Notes: a model not told the origin generated them from the sequence alone. DNA of 64,000 bases from Phymorhynchus buccinoides (GCA_017654935.2 CM065711.1:24849471-24913470), one strand, 5' to 3'; positions 32,335 to 45,430 are shown, counted from the stretch's first letter. Program-made: numbers and translations.

Positions 32335-32469
32335 TTAGGGAAGAAAAAGTGAGAAAAGTAAGAGAGAGAAATAGATAGAGAGAAGGCGAGTGTGTGTGTA
32401 TCACTAGACAGCACGCGGTTTTTATAATGGTTATAAATGTATGCCACTAATGTTTACTATTTTTCAGCT

Positions 32470-32540
<71 letters not shown>

Positions 32541-32630
32541 TGGGGGGGGGGGGAGAGGAGAGAGAGAGAGGGGAGAGAGAGAGGGAGAGAGAGAGAGAAA
32601 GAGAGAGAGAGAGGGAGAGAGAATTAATGT
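32470..32630. repeat. (GA)n and G-rich tract in LINE 3' UTR
   Basis: About 30 GA units, then a G-rich stretch (GGGGGGGGTGGGGGGG), then more imperfect GA. Degraded in C (54,805-55,005). A second GA tract lies at 33,087-33,165. Confidence 0.92.
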
Positions 32631-33083
32631 GTGCAGCCAAATAAATAAAACAAAAAGGCACACTGAAAAAAAGAGAAGATCAAGGAGGGATGATGAAAAC
32701 TTTGATGGGTCTGAACACATTAGTGCATGGTGTGAAGTGTGAGTGTGGGAAGAGTAGGCCTCGCCTACTGACAAAGTCAGATAACACCCGTTCAGCCAAC
32801 CCCTACGAAGCCCGCACTCGAGAGAGCAAGAGAGCGAGAGGGAGCCCAACCCAAATGGAAAACCAACGCGAGCAGACGACCGCCTAGGCCTAATGCAGGG
32901 TAGCAAGACAACAGAAAACATCTCAGCACACCCTCCGATCGCAGCCGGCCAAATTGTGCCGCGGGGAACGTAGGCTAGCCTACAGAGACAAAAAGCAGAG
33001 TCCAGCACTGCCAGAAAGCAGCAAGAAATTCACCCAAACAGAAGCAAGAAAAAAGAAGAATGCCAAACTGCGGACCCACTCCG

Positions 33084-33168
<85 letters not shown>

Positions 33169-33327
33169 GTCAGCAAATAATGCATGAAAAAAAAATGTAC
33201 ATTAGCCTATAGGCTGAAGTGTTCATTCCCTACGATACTCTATGGACTACCCAGGATTGGGAGGCTTCGCCTCGCGTTGCCTTTCATGAGGCGGTCGCAT
33301 AGGGAAAAATCCAACTCTGACCTCCTA

Positions 33328-33362
<35 letters not shown>

Positions 33363-33393
33363 ACACAATTTAAACCAACAATTAATTAGTAAC

Positions 33394-33834
33394 TCAAAGA
33401 AAAATACCAACAGGACTTATGTGCAGGATTTCTGAAAAAAACCGTTTAAGGAGATTAAAGTTGTTTAAGATTTTTTCAATGGTTAAAGGCGTTTGATGGT
33501 TCAGCAATTCACCATCAGTTTTGTTGATTTGTTCTTTAATTCTAGGACAATATAGGAGCAAATGATTTATAGATATTTGATTTCCACATATGCAGTTAAC
33601 GTCTTTAGAAAATTTTGTTTTAAAAGCATTTAAACGAAGTTTAAACATCAAAGATACGATTTGTCTTAAACTTGTATCTTTGAGCTGTTTTAAAATTAAG
33701 TAGGAATTCATTGCACTTGAGCCTTTTATACAATAGCGTGAATATTGACTGTCTGAAGTCATTAACATGCTGTCAAAAGTTTCTTTGGATAATTTTTCAA
33801 TATGTTTATAATATTCATGCAGATCTAAATTCAC
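33394..33834 (-). pseudogene. LINE C-terminal fragment (minus strand)
   Basis: A 146-codon frame with the same CICGNQISINHLLLYCPRIK tail as bases 1-301, plus 60 more upstream residues (EYYKHIEKLSKETFDSML). One residue longer than the first copy at LLKRFF. Truncated upstream; no RT or RNase H remains. Confidence 0.82.
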
Positions 33835-33840
33835 ATTAAG

Positions 33841-34952
33841 TGTATGTGTGTGTGTGCGCGTGTGTGTGTGCGCGTGTATGTGTGTGCATTTGTGTGTGTA
33901 TGTGTTGTTTTTTGCTAGTTTTTTGTTTACGCAATTGTTTTTTTAAATTTATCTCTGTGAGGTTTTTAAAGAGACTGCACGGGTGACTTAGAACGTGACG
34001 TCATTGTGTGAATTGGTCATCAACATGATTACCTTTTCGTCACGTTCATTCATTCCTGAAGCTTACACCAACGAAGCCGACAAGGCAAAACGTTTGTTAG
34101 TAAATTTAGTGTTGTTTGTTTTCTTTGTTTATTTTTACAATATACAATATATATATATATATATAATTTGCTTTCATAAAACTTTTCAGTGTCCAATGTT
34201 TGTATTTGTGAACCTCAGAAACAAAACCAGTTAACATTAACTTTATGAAAAGTTCTGTGTTCTAAAAAAGAAATGTGCTGATTTACTTTTTCTCCCAATG
34301 GGGGAGGGACAGTGCCTTATGCAAAAACAGCTGTTTCGATCTGTGAAGATCTCATCAGTTTACATAATCGGCCTGCAATTTGACTGACCAGTGGATGTCA
34401 ACTTGAGCAAGAAGACATTCTACAAGAGAATGGTGTCTTCTTTGCACAAAATCGAAAATCCACAATAAAAGCAAACTAGCACTAAGATAAACCAGAAATA
34501 GTAAACATCTGATGTAAAATGAAGAAAATAATAATGTTCTGAAATTGTAATTTCAAAATCTAATAGACACTAGTAGACAGGGCCAACTACTGAGATGCTA
34601 TCCAAACTAAGGATAAGAATAGTATGAAGGAGATATCTCAGTGACGAGCATTATTTGTTTGACAAATCCGTTCTACACAGTATTTCCAAACTACGTTCTA
34701 CATCTTTGTGCTAAAATCAAAGCTCAGGAATCTGGGCGTCTTGAATCGTGGCTGGCAGTTGATTTAGAGTGTGTCTCAGCTTGGTTCAGATATCATTTTA
34801 TGTGTCTGTTGTTTGTAATTACTAGTTAGGATGCAAAACAACAACTCCAAGAACGAGTCTGGTCCTTGTCAGCACTCCTTGAGAACATATAAGACCTTAT
34901 AGAATGAATCCTTTCTTTCTGCGTTCCTTTTCGGTCCCTGTAAATATGTCTG
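33841..34952. other. Non-coding interval upstream of receptor B
   Basis: GT repeat (33,841-33,905), (AT)9 at 34,147-34,164, and otherwise unique A/T-rich sequence, nearly the same in C (56,075-57,035). A 62-codon frame at 34,641 is preserved in C but shows no features of a protein. Confidence 0.6.
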
Positions 34953-34954
34953 CC

Positions 34955-35068
<114 letters not shown>

Positions 35069-35181
35069 CTCTTTGTCTCCCTCTTTGTCTGTCTCTTTCA
35101 ACAGCCCAGCCGTTAGTCCTTCTGTCTTATTTTCTTGGAAAGATTTTCTCCTATCGCTTTTCACTGTTCCCTCCTGGCTGC

Positions 35182-35898
35182 ATCGCTGTTTCAGTAGGTG
35201 TAATTCGGATCGCTGTTTCAGTAGGTGTAATTCGGATCGCTGTTTCAGTAGGTGTAATTCGGATCGCTGTTTCAGTAGGTGTAATTCGGATCGCTGTTTC
35301 AGTAGGTGTAATTCGGATCGCTGTTTCAGTAGGTGTAATCGCTGTTTCAGTAGGTGTAATTCGGATCGCTGTTTCAGTAGGTGTAATTCGGATCGCTGTT
35401 TCAGTAGGTGTAATTCGGATCGCTGTTTCAGTAGGTGTAATTCGGATCGCTGTTTCAGTAGGTGTAATTCGGATCGCTGTTTCAGTAGGTGTAATTCGGA
35501 TCGCTGTTTCAGTAGGTGTAGTTCGGATCACTGTTTCAGTAGGTGTAATTCGGATCGCTGTTTCAGTAGGTGTAATTCGGATCGCTGTTTCAGTAGGTGT
35601 AATTCGGATCGCTGTTTCAGTAGGTGTAATTCGGATCGCTGTTTCAGGGTGTAATTCGGATCGCTGTTTCAGTAGGTGTAATTCGGATCGCTGTTTTAGC
35701 AGGTGTAATTCGGATCGCTGTTTCAGTAGGTGTAATTCGGATCACTGTTTCAGTAGGTGTAATTCGGATCGCTGTTTCAGTAGGTGTAATTCGGATCGCA
35801 GTAGGTGTAATTCGGATCGCTGTTTCAGTAGGTGTAATTCGGATCGCTGTTTCAGTAGGTGTAATTCGGATCGCTGTTTCAGTAGGTGTAATTCGGAC
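35182..35898 (+). repeat. 27-bp minisatellite upstream of receptor B, about 26 units
   Basis: Units ATCGCTGTTTCAGTAGGTGT plus AATTCGG, highly uniform. Rare variants: a shortened 15-bp-loss unit at about 35,335, a GTTCGGATCACTG unit and a TTTTAGCAGG unit shared with A and C. Ends 46 bp before the receptor ATG. Confidence 0.96.
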
Positions 35899-35943
35899 CT
35901 TGCATAACCTTAATTCAATCACACGCCATTTTACAGACACACC

Positions 35944-37218
35944 ATGACGTCACTTCCTGTCAGTATCGCACTGAACGTTTCGCTGCAGCTGATTGGCTGG
36001 ACAACCAACACGGCGACACAATCGAATAACCAATCAGATCCTTCCATGAAAAACCAATCAAATCCTCCCAGGACGATCGCCAGGAACTGGTCGATTCCTA
36101 CAGGCTGCACTGTGGTGTCTTTAAGTCAGATGGATTTCTCCCAGTATGACTACCCTGACGGAATTGTCAGTACGGGCATTCGGGATTTGATTGAAGACAT
36201 TCGAAAGTATACGGAAATCATCCAGATTGTGATTGGCTTACCCATGAACGTCATCAACATGGCGGTGTTTTGGAGACAGGGGTTGAAAGATCGTGTGGTG
36301 CTCTGTCTCTTCTTCCTGTCTTTCACCGACGGAGTGATTTTCGCTGGCTCCATGTTTACTCAGGCTGAAGAATTCTACAATCTGTTCACCTCCCGTAAAG
36401 GAATCGGTCCGTATTTAACGTTCCTCATCAACAACGATGTGTTCATTTTCAAAGGATTGTACTACACTTCGCCCATCCTTTCCGTTATCATAGCCTTCGA
36501 GCGATGCTTGTGCATGTTCAACCCCCTCACTCTGAAAACCTTAATCCGCACAAGGACTATGGCGGCCATCATCTTTTCTGTTTTCGTCTCTAGCTTTGTG
36601 CTGACGTTCCCAGTCAATTTACGCTACCGCATTCGATGCCTCTACGACCCGCTGTTGAACTTTCAAACCAAGATTGCCGTAGAGTCTGAATTCTTCGCAG
36701 CGAACAAAAGACTTATCGGAATCTTAGACACCGTCGTGTTGAGCGTCGGAATACGTACGGCCTCGATGATTGTGGTTGTGATTGCGACCGTTATGACAGT
36801 CGTGAAACTGAATCGCATCATCAAATTTCGAACACAATCGTCTTCCATTCTGCCGTTGCGGGAAATCACTCTAACCCGGATGCTGATCGCGAGTTCTGTT
36901 CTGTTCATCATCTGTTCCTCGCCCTATGCTATCTTCAATTTTGGTCGATTGTTTTTTCCTGAGGTGAAATTCGGGCAAAAAGAAAATAATTTGTATTTGT
37001 GCTGCGCGTGGATTGGAGGTGGTTTGATCGATATCAAACCTTGTATTAATGTGTTCGTTTATTACGCTACTGGTTCGCGCTTTCGAGAAACGTTTTGGGA
37101 ATTGTGTGGTCGAAAGTCACAGAACCGACCGTCTTCATCTTCTTTTTCGCACAGTCGTCCTCATAGTTGTGGTGAGGAGGGACAGGATTCGAAACAAAGG
37201 CCAAGGACTTTCGACTGA
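35944..37218 (+). CDS. Rhodopsin-class GPCR, mollusc chemosensory-receptor type (copy B)
   Basis: 424 codons, single exon, colinear with copy A. The DRY position reads ERC (FERCLC), the NPxxY position reads NVFVYY, and TM6 has CSSPYAIFNF. Changes from A are conservative and many fall in or near membrane segments (for example YYTSPILSVIIAF for YFASPILLVIIAV in TM3). Residues of the N-glycosylation sites at 11, 37 and 48 are kept. Differs from C at only two residues (Leu305 here, Ser in C; Arg405 here, His in C). Alternative start at Met63 (36,130). The ligand is unknown, and a role in chemosensation is inferred from family resemblance. Confidence 0.88.
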   Translation: MTSLPVSIALNVSLQLIGWTTNTATQSNNQSDPSMKNQSNPPRTIARNWSIPTGCTVVSLSQMDFSQYDYPDGIVSTGIRDLIEDIRKYTEIIQIVIGLPMNVINMAVFWRQGLKDRVVLCLFFLSFTDGVIFAGSMFTQAEEFYNLFTSRKGIGPYLTFLINNDVFIFKGLYYTSPILSVIIAFERCLCMFNPLTLKTLIRTRTMAAIIFSVFVSSFVLTFPVNLRYRIRCLYDPLLNFQTKIAVESEFFAANKRLIGILDTVVLSVGIRTASMIVVVIATVMTVVKLNRIIKFRTQSSSILPLREITLTRMLIASSVLFIICSSPYAIFNFGRLFFPEVKFGQKENNLYLCCAWIGGGLIDIKPCINVFVYYATGSRFRETFWELCGRKSQNRPSSSSFSHSRPHSCGEEGQDSKQRPRTFD

Positions 37219-37951
37219 CGTAAATTTCCTCCTCATCATCATTTATGTGACAGTATACAATCTGCCATTTAAATCTAGCTCCAAAAACACAAAGCGATTG
37301 AGCCTCGAAGGATTTGCCTCTTGTGTTTTGCAGATATGGTTGTTTGTCTTTTTTCTGCATCTGTTTTGTTTTAGCTCTTCTAGCTCCAAGAGCAAAAATA
37401 CATTGCAAATGACGTTACTCTACACTTAACCAACGTCGGTTACACATCACCACCAAACTTCCTGCCTTGTGCTTGACTTATTTTTAGAGTCAATGTCACT
37501 GTGTTTTGTTTGTTTTTGTTGTTGTTGTTGTTGTTGTTGTTGTAAATGCTTGTTAATGCCAGGAGGAAAATGTGTTGAAATACACAGCGCTAGAAGAGTC
37601 TAAAAAATTAGAAAAAGAATGTTTTAGAACTTTTGTTTTAATCAATGACATATCATCAGGAAAAACAATTTCCCCTTTCTCATAAAGACACACATCAAAC
37701 ACAGGAATGGTTGAAAAAAATAATTGTCTATTCACCAGAAAAATAATTTTTTTTGTTCTTTGAATCAAAATACCCAAAACCATTTTGTTTCCTCCCCTGT
37801 CTGAAGTTCAAGTCAACGAAATTCAGCAAAACACATAAAATTATGACACAATCTTCAAAGTATATACAAACTTATAATATACAATGTTAATATAATACTT
37901 AATATAACATTATATAGCGTATATCGATGGCTTGGAGTTAATACGGACTAT
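37219..37951. other. Receptor B 3' flank
   Basis: Shared with A (20,281 on) and C (59,305 on). Has (TTG)n at 37,517-37,541, longer than in A. No second gene. Confidence 0.7.
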
Positions 37952-38288
37952 CTAATACGGACCCACTTAAACTTAACTTTTTATTCCCTTTTCTTCCATT
38001 TTTATGAATTATTAGTTTTTAGAATAATGTTTCATGACCTTGATATTCATGTTTGTTTATATTGTTCACCTTTTCCCGGAAGTCAGTTGTATTGATCATT
38101 ATTTAGCTTATCTTACAAAGTGTGACCGACTTCCATAAATTGTAAAGTGTGATGCAGCCTGTTGCTAGTACGATGTCTATGTGTTGAGTACTTTTATAAG
38201 CCTCGGCTTGTTGTACTCTTGTCTACATATATATTGTGTTGTTGCAAAAGTGTGTCAATAAAGCATTTGTTTAAACCAATTGACGTAT
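37952..38288 (+). mobile_element. LINE 3'-end insertion after receptor B
   Basis: Absent from A, where sequence passes from GGACTAT to the ATTGGATTTATTACAAAAAC string directly. Its end (GATGCAGCCTGTTGCTAGTA, then AATAAAGCATTTGTTTAAAC) resembles the 3' end of the LINE at 21,541-23,345. Present at the same place in C (60,038-60,374). Confidence 0.78.
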
Positions 38289-38944
38289 TATTGGATTTAT
38301 TACAAAAACTATAAACTTGTATCAAACAATGACTGCAGAAATATAAAAAGTGGTTTTTTTGCTGTTTATATTTCACCAGTCTTTTTTTATACAAGTTATC
38401 AGTTTTCGTAATAAGTTGAATAATATGTCAATGTACTTATCTAAATATAGTCCGTTTTGACTCCAAGACATCGATATATGAAAGTATATAACACCAAAAA
38501 ATAATAATGAAGAGAATTGGCAAACTTGTACATAAGACCTACTCATCCCTCCCTCACACCCCCATCCCCGTCAATTTGTTTTCACTGAAGATTTTCACAG
38601 AGAAGCTAAAGTCAGCCATTCTTGGGTAAAAAGGGATAGAGTTAGGATCAGCCTACAGTTATTGTCGTGAAACAGAAAAGAAGCAGACTTTGAGATCGAG
38701 AGTCATAAACATGAGAGGAAGGGTGGTGGTGGGGGTGTCTAATGTACAAATGTACAACCTTGCCAATGTTTTTACTAACTGACAAGTCATTTACTGCCAG
38801 TGGGGTGCTTAACGTGCGCAAGTTGCGTGAGTTGTGGGCATGGGGGACTTCGGTTGTTTTTTTGTTGGTTGGTTGTTGGTTTCTTTCCGTTCTGTACAGC
38901 CGTGGTAGAAAACTTTCATCACATTTCAAGTCCTCCATGGTTGT

Positions 38945-39292
38945 AGTAGAGTGGTACAACTACAAGGAAGTGGGCATGCACCCTGGGCACGGCAATGTAT
39001 AATTATTTGTGCAATGGCTGTGGTACATCGGTATGGAGAGTGGGGATGTACCCTGGGCACGGCAATGTATAATTATGGTTTGTGTCATGGCTGTGGTAGG
39101 GTGGTACGGAGAGTTGGGATGTACCCTGGGCATGGCAATGTATAATTATGGTTTGTGCAATGGCTGTGGTAGAGTGGTACGGAGAGTTGGGATGTACCCT
39201 GGGCATGGCAATGTATAATTATGGTTTGTGCAATGGCTGTGGTAGAGTGGTACGAAGAGTGGGGATGTACCCTGGGCACGGCAATGTAAATG
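38945..39292 (+). repeat. 73-bp tandem repeat, about 4.7 units
   Basis: GGCAATGTATAATTATGGTT recurs at 39,061, 39,134 and 39,207; a 70-bp first unit starts near 38,991. Each unit has GTACCCTGGGCA. The same array is in C (61,080-61,410). Confidence 0.92.
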
Positions 39293-39461
39293 ACGTGTGG
39301 AAAGGTGGGGTAGCCCCCCCCCCCCCCCCATCCCCATCCACCCCTGCTGGTGGTACTGGGTCACATATATATTATTTTACCCTCACACCGTTGTCAGTTG
39401 AAGGAGTAAAGAGCTGTGTATGGTAGGTGACAGTACGGACATTACTGTGTGGAGTGTGCCT

Positions 39462-40238
<777 letters not shown>

Positions 40239-40421
40239 GTGAATCATTTACATAGCGCACTCCTCCACCAAATGTGGAGCTCTATGCGCTTAACAACAAC
40301 AACATTAAAAAGCAAGAAATTCAACAACAAAACAAATAATCGCTCACACACATGCTAATAGGCATACACATACACACACCACCCCCACCCACGCAGGCAC
40401 GCACGTACGCACATATACACA

Positions 40422-40539
<118 letters not shown>

Positions 40540-40607
40540 GTTACCATCACCACCACTCACCCCACCAAAGAACACAATACAAAATACAATCAGTTCAATA
40601 AAACATC

Positions 40608-40725
<118 letters not shown>

Positions 40726-40839
40726 GGCTCTCGCAACAAAACAGACGTAGACATTGCAGTCAACACACAGTGAAACTAATCTAATAGGGGGGGGGGGGGG
40801 GGGGGGAGGGGGGAGAATAGAATCGAGAAGTAATGTGGC

Positions 40840-42257
40840 CTAAATGTTGTGATGTAGCTTGAATAGGTGGGTCTTGAGAGCTGATTTGAAGCATTGCAAG
40901 GACTCGATATGGCGAATTTCGCATGGTAAGGAGTTCCAAGCTGATGGGGCCGAAAAGGAAAAGGAGCGCTCACCAAACATTTTTGTTCGTGTAATAGGAA
41001 CACAGAGAATTTTCGAATCCGAAGATGACCGCAATTGCCTTGATGGAGTATAGACAGAAAGCATGTCAGAAATATAGCTAGGGGCATTTCCAGAGAAATA
41101 AGAATGACATAGAGTGGACATTTTGTAGTCAATACGTGCTTTGATGGGAAGCCAATGGAGGGATATCAGGAGTGGTTGAACATGATGATACTTAGAGACC
41201 TTGAGGACAAGTCTGGCAGAGAGAACAAAAGCGCAGACTAGTATCTTAGCAGTATCTATAGACAGGAGATGGCGAATCGTACCAATGCGACGCAGCTCAC
41301 AGTATGCTGACCGACAGATAGTTTGAACTTGTGAGTCAACACTCATATCTTGAGAGATGTGGAAGCCAAGATTTCTAGCAGAAGGAGAAAAGGTATTTGA
41401 GTGTCACAGACACAGATGGAATCAGGCTTTGGGTACGAAAGTTGTCTAGATGGAGAGTGGATGAACAAGGCCTCCGTTTTGTCGTCATTCAGCTTCAGTT
41501 TGTTTTGTAGCATCCATGATTTGATGTTGCGAATGCAGAATTCCAGTGAAGATATAGAAGGAAGAATGGTAGATGGGGATACAGGCTTGTGGAGTTGTGT
41601 ATCATCAGCAAAAGACTGAGAATCAACTGAATGAGAAATGATCAACTCGGACAGAGGTTTAGTATACATGATGAAGAGGACTGGTCCAAGTACTGAGCCT
41701 TGAGGAACCCCACATGTGAAGCCAACCATTGCAGAAGATGAGTTATTGATGGAGACAGACTGAGTTCGACCAGAGAGGTAAGACGAGAACCATGACAGAG
41801 CAGTGCCTGATATCCCATAGGTGATTTTAAGCTTCTTAAGGAGTGTATGGTGGTCATTAGTATCAAAAGCAGCTGAAAGATCCAAAAGAGTTAATATAGA
41901 CGCGTCACCAGAGTCAAGAGCTAAGAGAATGTCATTAGTTACCTTCAACAGTGCACTTTTAGTGCTGTGAAATGGCCTGTACGCTGATTGTGAACGACTG
42001 ATGAGTTGATGTTCATTGAGATAGCCTAGGAGTTGATAAAGAACTAATTTCTCAATTATTTTCGATATGAAAGAGAGGTTGGATACAGGCCTATAGTTCT
42101 TTAGAGTGTTTGGGTCAAGGGATGATTTCTTTAGAAGTGGTTTGACAATGGCAGTTTTGAACACAGATGGAAAGGAGCCAGCTATTAGAGAATTGTTAAC
42201 AATATGGGTGAGAGTAGGGAGTAGATCATCGAGATAGTGGCGTCGGTATAGGGTCAA
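40840..42257 (-). pseudogene. L2-like LINE reverse transcriptase (copy B)
   Basis: RT motifs: LKNYRPVSNLSFISKIIEKL, SAYRPFHSTKSALLKV, LTLLDLSAAFDTNDHHTL (motif A), GVPQGSVLGPVLF (motif B), and SQSFADDTQLH (motif C). The frame shifts near 41,390, where four A replace the five A seen in C (63,471 region). After the shift the text continues GFHISQDMSVDSQVQTICRS to FGERSFSFSAPSAWNSLP, a typical L2 C-terminus. About 25 residues usual in this family are missing at CAFVLSARLVLKV, in both B and C. Confidence 0.85.
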
Positions 42258-42880
42258 GGGGACAGGAAGTGGGTTTAGCTTTTAGAATGATCTTCTTCAA
42301 TTCAAAGGCAGTAACTGGCTGAAATTCCAAGAACGTGGATGTTGTTCCTATTTGGTCAAACTGGGTAGTAGGTGTAGAAGAAACCTGATCAAGTTTTTGT
42401 TTCCAATAAAAGGGACCTCAATCTACCAGCCTCGAATTGAGTGTTTTTTGTGCCTGATCAAGTTCGTTTCTGATCAGCTGGATTTTCTGAACAAAGTAGT
42501 AGTTAAAGACGTCAGGAAGGTCACTGACAGAGTGGGTGGTAGGGAGGGGGGTGCTTGTAGCACGTCCAAGTAATTTGCTGCAGATAGAAAACAGCCGACT
42601 AGAGGTCACTGCATTGTTTATTTGGTCAGTGTAAAAGGAGGATCTTGCTGTCAGCACTATGTTCGCTATTTTTCGTTTCGCAGCGTTGAAGATTTGTTTC
42701 GTAACGGTAAGGGGGGTCTTAAGCCATGCTCTTTCAGCTACACGCTTTTCTGACTTCGCCGAGTTCAGTTCATTACTAACTAAAGGATACCACGGCTCTT
42801 GGCGGTGACGTAACGGCGCGGGAGTGTCAATAACGCGAGTGAGAGCGCTGTTAAGTTCGTTGACCGTGGGGCATGATTCC

Positions 42881-43004
42881 GGGCATGGTTAATTCAATAT
42901 AATATTCTAATGTACGATCTGGGCCTTTCAAATAAAATTGAAGGAAAACCAAAACCAAAACACTAGCTCATACCGTCAATCACAGTCGCATTGATTCACA
43001 GCCT

Positions 43005-43060
<56 letters not shown>

Positions 43061-43430
43061 CACTTACAAGCGCTTACAATAATAAACAAATAAATTAATA
43101 ACGTAAAAGGTATAAAAAATAAAAAATAAATAAAACCACAAAACAAAACCAGCTATTTCAGCGTCATTTGAATGGACCTTTTTATTTCCAAGGACAACAA
43201 ATAAACTTATGTTGTCAATCAATTGAACATTGATTTGCAGCATGAAAACTTGAAACAGAATCAAAACAAAACCATTCAAATGAGCTTCATCAGAACTGTC
43301 ATTTTCATGTGCAGAGTTTCCGTTCAGCTTATATGTCTCAGCTTCCCGTCAGTTTGTGCTCATATGTACTCATAATTCAACCCATGAACTATAAGAGCAC
43401 AGTGGAATCAGTCACAGAACACAATACCTC
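42881..43430. other. Non-coding interval with (AAT)n
   Basis: (AAT)n at 43,004-43,056 followed by GAGCACTTACAAGCGCTTAC, the reverse of an L2/SINE-type 3' end. Otherwise no feature. Confidence 0.6.
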
Positions 43431-43439
43431 AGTCATACA

Positions 43440-44075
43440 CATTTGTTTCAGTAATCATTTCTGCAGACGTCTCCGCTTGTTACAGAGAGGCGAGTCTGTT
43501 ATTTTGCAGATGTAGAGATATTTTTTGGTAGGGAGAAGTCGGTGTAGAAGTCTGATTTGAAACCATCGTAATTGTATGTGATCGGTAATTTTGTAGGAAT
43601 GGGAGAATATTTTAGTCCAATTTAAGTTTTCGCATAAGTTGTTCCATTTTGAGATTGCAGTTGGGGTAGCGTTATTATCATTTAGTTTAGCCTAAACAAA
43701 TTTATTTCCCTTTTTAATACAAAACCAAATGTTATTGTCAAGCACCTTATACCTCGGCGTTAAATGTACATTAAGCTTTTGACAGTAGTGTTTTACAGCA
43801 TTCAATATACCTGCATACGTTAGAAAATCAATTCTAACGTCTGGGTATCTTAACAAAAAGTTGCGGTAGTTTAAAAAGTTACCAGTCTCGTCAACTAGTT
43901 GTTTAACCTGATAAGTTCCATGATTGTACCATTCTCTTATATAAATTACAGCATTAGCTCTTAATATGTTTGGATCATAGTGAATATATTCTGCCACAAA
44001 TTCGTGTATATCAGTTGCTTGACATTTCAAACATAGATTTATGATCGTCCCATTTACTAACTGAATTTTTGACAT
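43440..44075 (-). pseudogene. L1/Tx1-like LINE C-terminal fragment
   Basis: Minus-strand frame 44,075-43,692 reads VIYIREWYNHGTYQVKQLVD, ETGNFLNYRNFLLRYPDVRI and FLTYAGILNAV. After a stop and frame change it continues as WNNLCENLNW, IQLRWFQIRLLHRLLPTKKY and ITDSPLC. The order 'W-Y-x-G-x-x-x-x-x-L-x-D-x-x-G-x-F...F-x-Y-x-G...L-x-W-x-Q-x-R-x-LHR-x-L-T-x-K' is standard after the RT of L1/Tx1-type LINEs. No RT core. It abuts the 61-bp array. Confidence 0.7.
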
Positions 44076-44104
44076 GCTTCACTGTTTCCAGCTGCTGTCT
44101 GTAG

Positions 44105-45430
44105 GTGGGAAGGAGCTGTAGCAGTGGTTCAGTGTCTTATCTTTGAGGGATAGAACGATAGGCGCCTGGTAGTGTGCTGTAGCAGTGGCTCAGTGTCTTA
44201 TCTTTGAGGGATAGAAAGATAGGCGCCTGGTAGTGTGCTGTAGCAGTGGTCCAGTGTCTTATCTTTGAGGGATAGAAAGATAGGCGCCTGGTAGTGTGCT
44301 GTAGCAGTGGTCCAGTGTCTTATCTTTGAGGGATAGAACGATAGGCGCCTTGTAGTGTGCTGTAGCAGTGGCTCAGTGTCTTATCTTTGAGGGATAGAAC
44401 GATAGGCGCCTGGTAGTGTGCTGTAGCAGTGGTCCAGTGTCTTATCTTTGAGGGATAGAACGATAGGCGCCTGGTAGTGTGCTGTAGCAGTGGTCCAGTG
44501 TCTTATCTTTGAGGGATAGAACGATAGGCGCCTGGTAGTGTGCTGTAGCAGTGGTCCAGTGTCTTATCTTTGAGGGATAGAACGATAGGCGCCTGGTAGT
44601 GTGCTGTAGCAGTGGTCCAGTGTCTTATCTTTGAGGGATAGAACGATAGGCGCCTGGTAGTGTGCTGTAGCAGTGGTCCAGTGTCTTATCTTTGAGGGAT
44701 AGAACGATAGGCGCCTGGTAGTGTGCTGTAGCAGTGGTCCAGTGTCTTATCTTTGAGGGATAGAACGATAGGCGCCTGGTATTGTGCTGTAGCAGTGGTC
44801 CAGTGTCTTATCTTTGAGGGATAGAAAGATAGGCGCCTGGTAGTGTGCTGTAGCAGTGGTCCAGTGTCTTATCTTTGAGGGATAGAAAGATAGGCGCCTG
44901 GTAGTGTGCTGTAGCAGTGGTCCAGTGTCTTATCTTTGAGGGATAGAACGATAGGCGCCTGGTAGTGTGCTGTAGCAGTGGTCCAGTGTCTTATCTTTGA
45001 GGGATAGAACGATAGGCGCCTGGTAGTGTGCTGTAGCAGTGGTCCAGTGTCTTATCTTTGAGGGATAGAACGATAGGCGCCTGGTAGTGTGCTGTAGCAG
45101 TGGTCCAGTGTCTTATCTTTGAGGGATAGAACGATAGGCGCCTGGTAGTGTGCTGTAGCAGTGGTCCAGTGTCTTATCTTTGAGGGATAGAACGATAGGC
45201 GCCTGGTAGTGTGCTGTAGCAGTGGTCCAGTGTCTTATCTTTGAGGGATAGAACGATAGGCGCCTGGTAGTGTGCTGTAGCAGTGGTCCAGTGTCTTATC
45301 TTTGAGGGATAGAATGATAGGCGCCTGGTAGTGTGCTGTAGCAGTGGTCCAGTGTCTTATCTTTGAGGGATAGAACGATAGGCGCCTGGTAGTGTGCTGT
45401 AGCAGTGGTCCAGTGTCTTATCTTTGAGGG
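44105..45430 (+). repeat. 61-bp minisatellite, about 22 units
   Basis: Unit AGTGTCTTATCTTTGAGGGA, then TAGAACGATAGGCGCCTGGT, then AGTGTGCTGTAGCAGTGGTCC. Units are almost perfect; the main variants are AACGAT, AAGAT or AATGAT at one place and GTTC or GCTC for GTCC in early units. The G-rich flank ends in GGGTGGGGCACG at 45,429. Not present in unit C within the window. Confidence 0.97.

Larger units (their letters stand above)
30100..33360 (+). mobile_element. L1/Tx1-like LINE, 5' truncated, with poly(A) tail
   Basis: Inserted in an older LINE with a 23-bp target duplication (30,077-30,099 and 33,361-33,383). It starts inside the RT, contains the full RT and C-terminal region, a 1-kb 3' UTR with GA repeats and a hairpin-forming GAGGCTTCGCCTC segment, and ends in A33 or so at 33,329-33,360. 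The endonuclease and ORF1 are missing. The intact frame and clean tail mean a young insertion. Confidence 0.92.
29731..33840 (-). mobile_element. Minus-strand LINE 3' end, split by a nested LINE
   Basis: Same family as bases 1-640. The C-terminal frame is 33,834-33,394 and the 3' UTR continues at 33,393-33,361, then at 30,099-29,731. The interruption (30,100-33,360) is the L1/Tx1-like LINE. The 5' end is truncated at a GT repeat (33,840-33,900). Confidence 0.88.

Noticed and set aside
34641..34829. 62-residue frame kept in C (56,726-56,914)
   Set aside because: Conservation is that of the whole duplicated segment; no start context, domain or composition suggests a protein.
44105..45430. CRISPR-like appearance of regularly spaced repeats
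   Set aside because: Units are contiguous with no distinct spacers, and the sequence is eukaryotic. It is a minisatellite.
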